Part shown: one piece after another, positions 47,594 through 56,490 of the stretch
How positions within the stretch are numbered: the stretch's first letter is position 1
Layout: every line of letters starts with the position of its first letter
The notes under the pieces: generated by a model
The model's database searches: none
What the model was told of the DNA's origin: nothing
Seen by the model: the letters and a program-made list of their open reading frames with translations, nothing else
Assembly: GCF_000347035.1 (NCBI RefSeq)
Contig: NZ_ANIJ01000047.1
Location: 253,501-317,500, forward strand
Direction of reading: 5' to 3'
DNA length: 64,000 nt
Source: Leptospira sp. B5-022
GTDB taxonomy: Bacteria > Spirochaetota > Leptospiria > Leptospirales > Leptospiraceae
Translations under genes and position numbers: made by a program

Positions 47594-48733
47594 ATGAAAA
47601 AAAACGACAGATTCAAAAATTTCCTGGTGATAGGCATATCCGTTATGGCCGGAGTGATCCTTTCTCCGATCTTATATTGCGGAACAGGAAGTGACAGCGC
47701 TTTATTCTTAAATGCAAAATCGGATAGAGAACCGAGCGCATCCGCAAAAGCCGCAGTCTCTATTCAAAAAGCATTCGAAGAAGTTTACGAAAACGTTTCA
47801 CCAAGCGTAGTGCTGATCGCTACCGAAGGAACAGTCAACGTTCCACAATACAATGATCCGTTTCAGGAATTTTTTTACGGACCACAAGGTAGGGTCAGAA
47901 ATCAGAAAAGAAAAGTGAGCGGACTCGGTTCCGGTTTTATCCTGAACAAAGAAGGATATATTCTGACCAACGATCACGTAGTTCGTAATTTCGATAAATT
48001 TAAAGTAGTTTTCAAAAATGTAAAAGAGCCTGTTTCCGCTAAGTTGATCGGAACGGATCCGATGATTGACGTTGCGCTTCTAAAGGTAGAGGCAAGCCAG
48101 GATCTACAACCGATCGAAATTGGGGATTCTTCCGCAGTGAAAGTGGGAGATTGGGCGATCGCGATCGGTGCTCCATTCGGTCTGGAACAATCCATGACAG
48201 TGGGAGTGATCTCCAAAGTAGGAAGAGGTGGGATCGATAATTCCGGAGTACATTATATCCAGACGGATGCTGCGATCAACCAAGGAAATTCGGGAGGACC
48301 ACTTCTGGATATCAACGGAAGGGTAGTGGGTATCAACCGTATGATCGTTTCTCCGAGCGGCGGCTCCATCGGTTTAGGTTTTGCCATCCCGATCAACGAA
48401 GCGAAGACAATCGTAGAAGAATTAAAATCGGGCGGAAAAGTCAAACGTGCCCGCCTAGGAGTCGCATTAGACGATCTTACCGAAGAGACTGCTAAAGAAC
48501 TTAAACTTTCCGGACCGGAAGGTGCGTTCGTTCGCCAGGTGCAGAATGGTAGTGCCGCGGCAGAAGCAGGTATCGACGTGGAAGACGTGATCTTGGAGAT
48601 CGACGGAACCAAGATTAAAAACGCGAATGAAGTGGTTTCTAAGATCAGGGCTTCTAAAGTGGGCCAGCGTATTTCCGTCCTAGTCTTCCGAAAAGGCCAG
48701 GTCCTAAAAATTTCGGTCAAGCTGGCGGAGTAA
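47594..48733 (+). CDS. htrA: HtrA/DegP-type serine protease
   Basis: A 379-residue periplasmic protease anchored by an N-terminal segment ([21 protein letters not shown]). Trypsin-like triad: His in LTNDHVV (~126), Asp in MIDVALLKV (~157), Ser in [11 protein letters not shown] (~233). One PDZ domain (~280-375: [35 protein letters not shown]). ATG 47594 follows CAGGAA. It degrades or refolds damaged envelope proteins. It starts a run with ruvB (9 bases on) and a TonB-like gene. Confidence 0.95.
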   Translation: MKKNDRFKNFLVIGISVMAGVILSPILYCGTGSDSALFLNAKSDREPSASAKAAVSIQKAFEEVYENVSPSVVLIATEGTVNVPQYNDPFQEFFYGPQGRVRNQKRKVSGLGSGFILNKEGYILTNDHVVRNFDKFKVVFKNVKEPVSAKLIGTDPMIDVALLKVEASQDLQPIEIGDSSAVKVGDWAIAIGAPFGLEQSMTVGVISKVGRGGIDNSGVHYIQTDAAINQGNSGGPLLDINGRVVGINRMIVSPSGGSIGLGFAIPINEAKTIVEELKSGGKVKRARLGVALDDLTEETAKELKLSGPEGAFVRQVQNGSAAAEAGIDVEDVILEIDGTKIKNANEVVSKIRASKVGQRISVLVFRKGQVLKISVKLAE

Positions 48734-48742
48734 TATAATCTT

Positions 48743-49774
48743 TTGGCAGGACATACCTTAAATCCGGAGGATAAATTCGACGATGAGATATCTCTTCGTC
48801 CCTCCTTATTCTCCGAGTTTATAGGACAAAAAGAGATCCTGTCTAATCTAGGCGTATTCGTAGGCGCAGCTAAAAAAAGAGGGCAGGCCCTGGATCATGT
48901 ACTTTTATCCGGGCCACCCGGTTTAGGTAAGACCACACTCGCAGGTATTATTTCCCAGGAGCTTGGCACTAGGATCGTAGTTACTTCCGCTCCCGTTTTA
49001 ACGAGAGGGGCAGATCTTGCAAAACTTTTGACCGATCTAGAAGAAAGAGATATATTATTTATCGATGAAATACATTCCCTAGGCCGCAAGGTAGAAGAGA
49101 TCTTATATCCTGCGATGGAAAATTTCATGATCGATCTTCTCGTGGGGGAAGGGATCACTGCTCAGACAATCCAAATCAAATTAAAACCGTTCACCTTGAT
49201 CGGCGCTACCACTCGAAGTGGGCTCATCTCGGATCCCCTTAAGAGCAGATTCGGGATCCATTTCCGTTTGGAATATTATGACGATTCCGAGATGAAAGAT
49301 ATCGTTCTCCGATCCTCCAAGATCCTGGGTTATGAAATAGAAGAGAATGCAGCCTTTGAAATAGGACGAAGATCCAGAAAAACTCCTAGGATTGCAAATC
49401 ATCTACTCAAAAGGGTGAGGGACTTTGCAGAGGTAAAAGGAGAAAAACAGATCCGAATTCCCGCTTGCGAAGAGGCATTTTCCCGCCTCGGAATAGACGA
49501 ATTGGGTCTGGATAGAATGGATCGCCAGATCTTGGAATGTATGATCGATCGATACAAAGGCGGCCCAGTCGGCCTGAAACCGATCGCTGCGGTCATCGGA
49601 GAGGAAGAAAGGACTCTGGAAGACCATTACGAATCCTATATGGTAAGAGTTGGCTTGATCAATAGAACCTCTTCCGGTAGAGTTGCCACGGAGAAGGCTT
49701 ACAAGCTGATGGATAGAGTTCCCCCGGCTTTCGGCAAAAGAATAGAAGAAGATGCGGCTCCCGGCCTTTTTTAA
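48743..49774 (+). CDS. ruvB: Holliday junction branch-migration ATPase RuvB
   Basis: A 343-residue AAA+ motor driving branch migration with RuvA. Walker [12 protein letters not shown], Walker [10 protein letters not shown], sensor GATTRSG, and the winged-helix tail ([22 protein letters not shown]). The start is TTG 48743; its [15 protein letters not shown] lead resembles the usual RuvB N-terminus. It overlaps the next gene by 23 bases. Not near ruvA or ruvC here. Confidence 0.96.
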   Translation: MAGHTLNPEDKFDDEISLRPSLFSEFIGQKEILSNLGVFVGAAKKRGQALDHVLLSGPPGLGKTTLAGIISQELGTRIVVTSAPVLTRGADLAKLLTDLEERDILFIDEIHSLGRKVEEILYPAMENFMIDLLVGEGITAQTIQIKLKPFTLIGATTRSGLISDPLKSRFGIHFRLEYYDDSEMKDIVLRSSKILGYEIEENAAFEIGRRSRKTPRIANHLLKRVRDFAEVKGEKQIRIPACEEAFSRLGIDELGLDRMDRQILECMIDRYKGGPVGLKPIAAVIGEEERTLEDHYESYMVRVGLINRTSSGRVATEKAYKLMDRVPPAFGKRIEEDAAPGLF

Positions 49775-50687
49775 AAGTGAAATAGATAATGCAGGAGATT
49801 TAGGAGAGGACGATCGTCGCCTTCTATTTGCCGCGTTTTTTGTATTCGCATTCGCTTCTTTCTTAGTAGCACACTTATTCACACGTAATATTCTATTTAA
49901 GATCTTGGGAGAAGATCCGCTTGTTCAGGTAAAAGAAAGATCAGAACGAGAAAAAATATACGAAGTCCTCTTAGAACAGGAGTTCGTGGACAAAAGGATC
50001 AAGGACGAATACAAAGCTTTATCTAATGTAGAGTCCGCGGGTTCCGGCGGGATCACAAAAGAAAAAGGATTTCATACACTTTCACCTTTTCGCGAATTCG
50101 TGATGGGAAATATTTTTAGAAATCCTTCTAAGGCGACTCCCGAGAATTCCCAAAAGAAAACGGAAGAGGAAAAAGTTTACGAAGTCGCTATCTTAAAACA
50201 GGATCCGGTGGAATTTACCAATCCGAACGAACAAACTCCGGAGCAAGCCCCGGCCACCGGAAGACTCACGAAGATCCCGTTCAATTATCGTTTCCAGCAA
50301 GACATGCTTTTTCGTTGGGATGGGAGTTCTTCCATGAGCGTTCCTACTAAGAAGTTAGTAGGTTATGAGTATTTCAAAAGAATGCTTCGCCAGATCGAAC
50401 AAAGTTTTTCTCCTCCTGGTGGCGGAAACTACGGTTATCGTGACGGTGCGGGAACGGTAATCCGAGAAGCGATCGAACCAGGCGAAGCAAAAGTCCAATT
50501 TTTATTGAACGACGCAGGCCAGGTAATCGATACGAAATTGATCTCTTCTCAAGGGCAACCTCTTGTGGACCAATCCTGTGTGGATGCACTCAGGGGACAA
50601 AACTTCGGAAGGGTCCCGGAAGAAGTAAAAGCACAGGGAATGATCTACGGAATTACTTTTATCTTTCCTCGTATTTACCGAAGATAA
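49752..50687 (+). CDS. TonB C-terminal domain protein
   Basis: A 311-residue protein with one N-terminal transmembrane helix (~residues 24-44, [20 protein letters not shown]), a long Glu/Lys/Pro-containing periplasmic stretch, and a TonB-like C-terminal domain (~245-311: [44 protein letters not shown]). It overlaps the 3' end of ruvB. No exbB/exbD are adjacent, so it may be a TonB-box-binding protein of another kind. It could serve the BtuB receptor in the window, but that is speculation. Confidence 0.75.
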   Translation: MRLPAFFKSEIDNAGDLGEDDRRLLFAAFFVFAFASFLVAHLFTRNILFKILGEDPLVQVKERSEREKIYEVLLEQEFVDKRIKDEYKALSNVESAGSGGITKEKGFHTLSPFREFVMGNIFRNPSKATPENSQKKTEEEKVYEVAILKQDPVEFTNPNEQTPEQAPATGRLTKIPFNYRFQQDMLFRWDGSSSMSVPTKKLVGYEYFKRMLRQIEQSFSPPGGGNYGYRDGAGTVIREAIEPGEAKVQFLLNDAGQVIDTKLISSQGQPLVDQSCVDALRGQNFGRVPEEVKAQGMIYGITFIFPRIYRR

Positions 50688-50727
50688 TAAATATCTAATA
50701 TTTCTTCCGAAACGTCCGCTTCGAAGA

Positions 50728-52773
50728 TCATACGGCGCTTAGTTTCAAATTTAATTCCGTTCTTAAGGTTTCGAATTTTTCGTTCGGTGTAATTCCTTTG
50801 GATTCCGCTGAGAGTTCGGGGCGGATAGAACTTACGAAATACATATCCACTTCTCCCTTACCTTTTGCTTGGATCTTTCCTCTATGCTCGCATACGAAGA
50901 AATCTTTTATTAGTTCGTAGGTGGAACCGGAGACATTTAAATATCCCGGTTTACCCGAAGATTCCATTCTACTTGCAAGATTGACTGCGTCCCCCCAAAC
51001 ATCGTAGGCGAATTTATTGGAACCGATCACTCCGGATGTTACGGGTCCTGTATGAATTCCCACTCTCAACTCCCAGAATGGAAGACCCATTTTAGATTTC
51101 ATCTCTGCCGTCTTTTGCATAAATCTCAGAAATTCTAAACCGGCAAGGCAATTGTCCACCGCATGGGTAAAGTTGGTATTCGGAATTCCTCCCGCGCACA
51201 TATAAGAATCGCCGATCGTTTTTAGTTTTTCCAAACCGTAACGAGAAACTATCGAATCGAATTCGGAAAAACAATTATGTAGATCTTCGACCAGATCTTT
51301 CGGCAACATTTCCGCCGCAATTTTAGTAAATCCGACAAAGTCTGTGAAAAGTATGCTCGCAGATTCGTAATATACGGGAGTGACCGATCCTTTGGATTTT
51401 AATTCTTCCGCAACGGTTTTGGGAAGAATATTCAGCAATAGTAAATCCGTTCGGTCTCTTTCTTCTGCGAGTTCTTTCGTCCTTTCGATTACCTTCTTCT
51501 CCAAATTAACGGATAATTCTTCGCTGGTATTGAATGCGCTTGCGATCCTTCTGCCCAAAGTCGCCGCATCAGCAAATGTCAAAAGAAATAAACCAGCGGG
51601 AGTAAGATATCCGGGCCCTATATGGAATTGGTAAAAAATAAAATCGTTCAATACGGCCGCGAAGAAGATCCCCAAGCCGAGTAACATTAATTTTGCTCCC
51701 TGTAGCCCTTTGAATATGGCTATCGTCAACATGATCATGCTGTAAATTCCCGAAAATACGATTAGGCCTTGGTAGTAAGGGAGAGTGTAACTGAAAATTG
51801 CGGGAGGAAGCAATATGATGGAAAGACAAGGAGGAATAGATAGAGTGAAAATGACAATCATAGCGGTTTTGTTAAACTGAGCGGGATACAAAGTTCTGAG
51901 AAACATCGCCATAAAAGGTACTCCTAGATAAAAGGAAAGATATTCTATTCTGACCATTAAGTTCCATGGAACATCTCGGAATAATTCTCCTATAAATCTT
52001 TCCCCGCTGGTAAGTACTCTGGAGGTAATAACTATACAAGTAAGGGAGAACCAAAGGATCTCCATTTCTTTTTTGCGAAATAGAAAGAGGCCTATATGAT
52101 ACAGCCCCATGATCAGTAATGCTCCCGCCAAAAACGCACTCGTAATCCTGTTCCTGTCTCTCGCTGAGAAAATTTCGGCGGAGTCTCCGAGTAAGATCGG
52201 CATTTGGAAACCGCCGTTACGATGATAGTGATTCGAAATATACATCACTAGATCCACTTGTTTGGAATGGGGAACAAAACTAGTTTGAGCAAGATATTCC
52301 GGACTTTCTTCTTCCGGAGAAGATCCCGGATGCCCATTATAGGCGACTAACTTGCCGTTCCAATATAAGGAATATGCGGAACCTTGGCCGTCATCTATTC
52401 GTATCGCAAGATCGGGAGAGTGATCCGGAAGATATAATCTTAAATGATACGTAATGTACCCTACGGCAGGTAAGGGGTTTCCATTTAAAAGATGACCGTT
52501 CCAAACTCCTGGAACCGGAATGAACCCGCTTGGTTCTGAAACAAGGTCGTCTTGAAAATTTTTAGGAGGAATGAATTCTTTCCAATAATATCTCCAGTCT
52601 CCGTTTAATTCTAACGTTCCGTCCTTTGTAAAATCCCAGTTACTTAAATCGAGGTTCCCATTTTCCGCAATAGGTCTTTCCTTACCTCTGGCTTCGGCGC
52701 AAGAAAAGAAAGATAGAAAACAAATAAGGATAGCAAAAATGAAAAAACGAATTCGACGGCCTGAATCACTCAT
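50728..52773 (-). CDS. Adenylate cyclase with 7TM-DISM sensor
   Basis: A 681-residue receptor cyclase. Signal segment, then a periplasmic DISMED2 carbohydrate-binding-like domain (~45-195: LNGDWRYYWKEF, VPGVWNG, YLPDHSPDLAIRIDDGQGSAYSLYWNGK). A 7TM block follows (~205-405), a coiled-coil linker (~425-450) and a class III cyclase domain (~460-650). Catalytic features: metal Asp in LFTDFVGF, Lys in EKLKTIGDSYM and Asp in YDVWGDAVNLASRM, the Lys/Asp pair that favours ATP over GTP. Product likely cyclic AMP. Single gene, own promoter. Confidence 0.92.
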   Translation of the reverse strand: MSDSGRRIRFFIFAILICFLSFFSCAEARGKERPIAENGNLDLSNWDFTKDGTLELNGDWRYYWKEFIPPKNFQDDLVSEPSGFIPVPGVWNGHLLNGNPLPAVGYITYHLRLYLPDHSPDLAIRIDDGQGSAYSLYWNGKLVAYNGHPGSSPEEESPEYLAQTSFVPHSKQVDLVMYISNHYHRNGGFQMPILLGDSAEIFSARDRNRITSAFLAGALLIMGLYHIGLFLFRKKEMEILWFSLTCIVITSRVLTSGERFIGELFRDVPWNLMVRIEYLSFYLGVPFMAMFLRTLYPAQFNKTAMIVIFTLSIPPCLSIILLPPAIFSYTLPYYQGLIVFSGIYSMIMLTIAIFKGLQGAKLMLLGLGIFFAAVLNDFIFYQFHIGPGYLTPAGLFLLTFADAATLGRRIASAFNTSEELSVNLEKKVIERTKELAEERDRTDLLLLNILPKTVAEELKSKGSVTPVYYESASILFTDFVGFTKIAAEMLPKDLVEDLHNCFSEFDSIVSRYGLEKLKTIGDSYMCAGGIPNTNFTHAVDNCLAGLEFLRFMQKTAEMKSKMGLPFWELRVGIHTGPVTSGVIGSNKFAYDVWGDAVNLASRMESSGKPGYLNVSGSTYELIKDFFVCEHRGKIQAKGKGEVDMYFVSSIRPELSAESKGITPNEKFETLRTELNLKLSAV

Positions 52774-52986
52774 ATGCGTAGATCAATAGGGGAGAAAAAA
52801 CTCATTCGAGCGAGCATTTTTTGCGACCCGGTCGATTCTTCCGAAATTATTTGATGGAAGAATATGCGTATCGCTCGTTCGAGTAGTATTCCGGAATTTC
52901 AGGCTTATATACTTCCAAAATTCAAGCCGAACAAGGATTCCGAGCGAGTTTTGATAAAAAACTGGACATCCATGACTGGTCATATT

Positions 52987-53229
52987 ATGACTTGGCGTAT
53001 GCAACTATCCGCAGCCGAATTTAAAACCAAATGTCTAAGCCTAATGGACATGGTCCAAGAAACCCAGGAAGAAGTGATCATCACTAAACACGGAAAACCT
53101 GTGGCCAAGCTAGTGACCATCAAAGATAACACCGCGGCACGCTTATTCGGTTATCTAAAAGGACGGATCCAAGAGAACGAAGATATCGTTCCCAGTTTAG
53201 GATTACGTTGGGATGCGGATTCCAAATAG
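52987..53229 (+). CDS. Phd/YefM-type antitoxin
   Basis: About 80 residues with the prevent-host-death fold: QLSAAEFKTKCLSLMDMVQETQEEVIITKHGKPVAKLVTI, and a toxin-binding tail (LFGYLKGRIQENEDIVPS). Starts at 52972, 52987 and 52999 are all possible; the frame is open from 52864. The stop directly abuts the toxin ATG, so they are coupled. A short dyad ATGACTGGTCAT lies at 52972-52983. Confidence 0.85.
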   Translation: MTWRMQLSAAEFKTKCLSLMDMVQETQEEVIITKHGKPVAKLVTIKDNTAARLFGYLKGRIQENEDIVPSLGLRWDADSK

Positions 53230-53640
53230 ATGATCGTTCTCGATACTCACGCCTGGATTTGGCTCATGGAAGGAGATCCTAAGATGGAAAAAGAACCCAT
53301 TCTGAGGAAATTATACAGACATATTCCTCACAGAGGGATTTATATCTCCGAAATATCCGGCTGGGAAGTAGGAATGCTTATAGTCAAAAAAAGGATCCAG
53401 ATCTCGGGAACCTTGAATCGATGGTTGCAAGATGCGTATACTGCTCCGGGGATCCAGCCTTATCGTTTAACTCCGGAAGTAATCGTAGAAAGTGTAAATT
53501 TGCCCGATTCCTTTCACGGGGACCCTGCAGACAGGATTATCGTAGCCACTGCAAGAGTTCTAAATGCGGAGCTCGTCACTAAAGATAAGGAAATCATTAA
53601 ATACGGGAAAAAGGGAAACTTAAAGGTGATCTCTATATAG
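53230..53640 (+). CDS. PIN-domain toxin (VapC-like)
   Basis: A 136-residue PIN-domain ribonuclease: Asp5 in VLDTHAWIWL, Glu41/Glu46 in SEISGWEVGML, and Asp101 in HGDPADRIIVATA, with VTKDKEII at the end. It begins on the base after the antitoxin stop. This Phd + PIN combination is a common type II toxin-antitoxin pair; the toxin group differs from the vapC at 44104 (THAW versus TNIC signature). Confidence 0.92.
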   Translation: MIVLDTHAWIWLMEGDPKMEKEPILRKLYRHIPHRGIYISEISGWEVGMLIVKKRIQISGTLNRWLQDAYTAPGIQPYRLTPEVIVESVNLPDSFHGDPADRIIVATARVLNAELVTKDKEIIKYGKKGNLKVISI

Positions 53641-53682
53641 CCCGCCACGCGGGTTTCAGGAGCGAGGCGACTATAACCCGAT

Positions 53683-54042
53683 CTAAAACAGATCCTGGAT
53701 CGCCTTCCAAAGTTTAGCGTATTCTTTTTTTCTCTCGTCTTTATCTTTCAGTTTTAATAATGTTTTTTGGAACCCGTTTGTGCCTGTGATCTTGACTCTG
53801 TTCTCGTTCAGGACTTCCACTTCGTAAAAAACCTCGTCTACTTTATAAGAAAAATTCAAGGTGCTTGTGGATTTCATCGGATATTCTTTATCTTCTAAGA
53901 TCGCCTTAGAATTCCTGAAATCCAGATATACACATTGAGTGTTTTTGAGCATAGGCTCGCAGAATTTTCCTGCGGGAGGAGGCACAGGTTTTACCCCGCA
54001 AGCCAAAAAAGTCAAAAGAAATAGAAAGAAAGAATATTTCAT
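53683..54042 (-). CDS. Small lipoprotein
   Basis: A 119-residue lipoprotein; signal ends TFLAC (Cys15). The mature part starts GVKPVPPPAGKFCEP and is beta-rich (TSTLNFSYKVDEVFYEVEVLNENRVKITG) with two more Cys, then a basic helix. It follows the TPR-like gene by four bases, same strand, so they form one transcript. No family recognised. Confidence 0.72.
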   Translation of the reverse strand: MKYSFFLFLLTFLACGVKPVPPPAGKFCEPMLKNTQCVYLDFRNSKAILEDKEYPMKSTSTLNFSYKVDEVFYEVEVLNENRVKITGTNGFQKTLLKLKDKDERKKEYAKLWKAIQDLF

Positions 54043-54046
54043 TTTC

Positions 54047-55039
54047 TTAATCCTCTACGGGCAATTTCGTTTTCAGGGTTTGGTTCTTGGAGAGTATTTC
54101 TCTTGCGAGTTCAAGGACTTCTTCCTTTCTGTCTCCCGAGTTAGGATAATATTCCTCCAATAATGCGATCGCTTTCGGTGAAAGATTTTGGTAATAGAAG
54201 ATCCTAGCTTCTAAAATTTTAGAACTTCCCGTTAGAAAGTCCTCGTTCACATTTTTGACCCTTCTTAAATAATCTAAGGAAGAAACGTATTGTCCTGCCC
54301 TGAATTCGGACAAAGCGATCAAAAAATCGGATTCTCTTGCGGAAAGCAGTAAGGAGCCGGAGATGTCCTGCCTGGAGAGTATCTTTTTCAAGAACTCGGT
54401 ATTTCCGGAAAGTGCACTTCCTACCAAACAGGTCCAAGCATAACCCGATTTTAATTCGGGACTTAATTTTTCGGGTTCTATGGAGATCAGAAGTTTATTC
54501 AAAGCCGAACGACTGAGTTTTTGTCGAATGGATTCTCCGAATGCGATCAGATATCGGTTATCGGTCGATTCTAAAAATTCCGGATCGATTGCTTGTGCCC
54601 TAAGAGCTTGTCTATACGAATCTTCCACAAGAGGGAGGTAAGAACTATCTTGTTCTAAAAATTCTTGGAAACCGGTATATGCGATTTTGGAAAGAGTGAC
54701 CGAATCAAATCTAAAACCTAATAGTAAAAATTCGTAATATCCCGAAAGAGCCGCATAATGGTAAGAGATCCCTTCTTTAGGATTAGAAGTCACAAAATCT
54801 TTTGCGGTAGATTTGAATTCTTTAATCTCCCCTTCTTTTGGCTCACCTTTTACGATTCCTTCTTGGAGTAGTTTTCTCTCTTTCTCCAGAAGTAAACGCC
54901 TGTCTCCCGCGAACAGGTTTTTGATATCTTGTCTGAAAAAAAAGGCAATCCCTGCCAAACCTAGCAGGATCAAAAAGAACACTAAAGGTTTGTAATTCGC
55001 TTTTTTTCTGTAACTTCTGTGGTTGGCTTGGTAGAGCAT
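54047..55039 (-). CDS. Inner-membrane-anchored helical repeat protein
   Basis: A 330-residue protein with one transmembrane helix near the N-terminus (~residues 18-36, PLVFFLILLGLAGIAFFF) after a basic cytoplasmic tail. The periplasmic part is entirely helical with TPR-like spacing (ALSGYYEFLLLGFRFD, SALSGNTEFLKKILSRQ, EFRAGQYVSSLDYLRRVKN, YYQNLSPKAIALLEEYYPN). Likely a scaffold; partner may be the lipoprotein encoded four bases after it. Confidence 0.78.
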   Translation of the reverse strand: MLYQANHRSYRKKANYKPLVFFLILLGLAGIAFFFRQDIKNLFAGDRRLLLEKERKLLQEGIVKGEPKEGEIKEFKSTAKDFVTSNPKEGISYHYAALSGYYEFLLLGFRFDSVTLSKIAYTGFQEFLEQDSSYLPLVEDSYRQALRAQAIDPEFLESTDNRYLIAFGESIRQKLSRSALNKLLISIEPEKLSPELKSGYAWTCLVGSALSGNTEFLKKILSRQDISGSLLLSARESDFLIALSEFRAGQYVSSLDYLRRVKNVNEDFLTGSSKILEARIFYYQNLSPKAIALLEEYYPNSGDRKEEVLELAREILSKNQTLKTKLPVED

Positions 55040-55145
55040 GTCTAAAGTCAGATTCTAAAAAAAGCCCGGACCTTTCACTTATTTTTTAGGGTTGGAATTC
55101 CTACTCTAGCTTGACTCTCGAACCCCTCCTGGATTCCGTGTAAAT

Positions 55146-55337
55146 ATGCCTTATAATTATGATTTTGACGAGGATTACGAAACAGACGGCGACGAGGATT
55201 ACCTCGACGAGGACGCCGTAACTTTTGTATGCGAGGATTGTGATCATCGTTGGGAAGATGATACAGACGGATCTTACGACGGCCCAGAAAATCATATCTG
55301 CTCCATGTGCGGCTCTTCAAACGTAATAGAACTCTAA
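55146..55337 (+). CDS. Small acidic zinc-ribbon-like protein
   Basis: A 63-residue protein. The first 25 residues are almost all Asp, Glu and Tyr; then two CxxC pairs (CEDC and CSMC) about 23 residues apart make a zinc ribbon. Such mini-ribbons are usually uncharacterised, possibly RNA- or protein-binding. Its 3' end overlaps the following gene by 31 bases. Confidence 0.75.
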   Translation: MPYNYDFDEDYETDGDEDYLDEDAVTFVCEDCDHRWEDDTDGSYDGPENHICSMCGSSNVIEL

Positions 55338-55909
55338 TCTTTCAGCGGTCCGGCTTTTTCCCCAAAATTTCGTTTCGGACCGCCTTAATTCATCTTACCG
55401 TTATCTTTTTATTTTCGGTTCCCGTTTATTCGGTGGATTTCGACCAAATATATGAATATTATAAAAAAGGAAACTATGACACCTTAGTAAAAGTTTCCCG
55501 ATCGGGGCTTAGATCCGGAGAATTGGATTATAAGATCCTTTTATTATATGTAGCTTCCGAATCCAATCTGGAGGAGATAGATAAAACTCTTTTAAGTATT
55601 TATTCCAGATCCAAGGAACAACCTTCCATTTTTTATAATTCCGTTTTTCTATTTTTAGAACGCGCACTTGTTTTGGAATCATACGAATCTGGAAGTCGTT
55701 GGGGAAAAATTTTCCTATATAAGGGAGAGTCTTCGGTTCGATACTCCGAAGGTGTTTACACATACGCATGTATATTGTATTCTTCCCAGGAATACGAGGC
55801 GGCGAGTTCCGTTTTGGCAAAACTTAAATCAGTGCCGGCGGATTCCAAATTGGGAAAACGGATCCGGATCTTAGAGATCGGTCTGGAAAAGAAAAAAGAG
55901 GAAAAATGA
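55307..55909 (+). CDS. Exported helical-repeat protein (GTG start)
   Basis: A 200-residue protein with a signal peptide after a long basic lead (core LIHLTVIFLFSVPVYS) and TPR-like helices (FDQIYEYYKKGNYDTLVKVSRSG, AASSVLAKLKSVPAD). There is no ATG before the signal; GTG 55307, inside the zinc-ribbon gene, is the only standard start. It overlaps rsmD by four bases (ATGA). Function unknown; position in the rsmD run suggests co-expression only. Confidence 0.68.
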   Translation: MRLFKRNRTLIFQRSGFFPKISFRTALIHLTVIFLFSVPVYSVDFDQIYEYYKKGNYDTLVKVSRSGLRSGELDYKILLLYVASESNLEEIDKTLLSIYSRSKEQPSIFYNSVFLFLERALVLESYESGSRWGKIFLYKGESSVRYSEGVYTYACILYSSQEYEAASSVLAKLKSVPADSKLGKRIRILEIGLEKKKEEK

Positions 55910-56490
55910 AACCGGGAAAAAAATCAAAAGGTCTTCGGATCCAAACCGGGGAATTAAAGGGTAGATTGATCCCTTCTCCAGTTAGTCCTGAGGGGAAGAG
56001 TAATTTTACTCCGGCGATCATTAAAAAATCATTATTCGATATCATTGAATCCCTTCAGCTCCAAGGACGTTTAAATTTAGAGGATTCGGCATTCGTCGAT
56101 CTATTTGCGGGATCAGGCCAAATGGGGATCGAATCCTTGAGTAGAGGTTTTGCCAGAGCAGTATTTTTGGAACTTGCATGGGATAGATTTGAAAGCCTGA
56201 AAGGTGTTTTGGATAAATTAGGAAAACCTCATTTAGTTTTACGTAAGGACGCCTTTAGGTTCTATTCCGGTTTCGATATTCCGGAAAGAACAAAGGTGTA
56301 TTTTATGGACCCTCCTTATTCTTTCTGGGAGAAAAAAACGGAAAAATTGAAAAAGGTAGTGGAGGAAATATCCCAAAACGAGCCGGGTGTGGCCGCAATT
56401 ATCGTTCAATCTCCGGTTCCTTTGGATTGGGAAAATTTTACTTCTCGTTCCTTCGGAAGGAATACCTTGAATGTCCGAGTTCTGGTCTAG
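55906..56490 (+). CDS. rsmD: 16S rRNA guanine(966)-N2 methyltransferase
   Basis: A 194-residue SAM-dependent methyltransferase of the RsmD family that modifies G966 in the small subunit rRNA. Early IQTGELKGR and FTPAIIKKSLFDII, SAM-binding FVDLFAGSGQMGIESLSRG (~62-80), and the catalytic DPPY at about 135. Overlaps both neighbours (4 and 20 bases), so tightly coupled. Confidence 0.92.
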   Translation: MKPGKKSKGLRIQTGELKGRLIPSPVSPEGKSNFTPAIIKKSLFDIIESLQLQGRLNLEDSAFVDLFAGSGQMGIESLSRGFARAVFLELAWDRFESLKGVLDKLGKPHLVLRKDAFRFYSGFDIPERTKVYFMDPPYSFWEKKTEKLKKVVEEISQNEPGVAAIIVQSPVPLDWENFTSRSFGRNTLNVRVLV

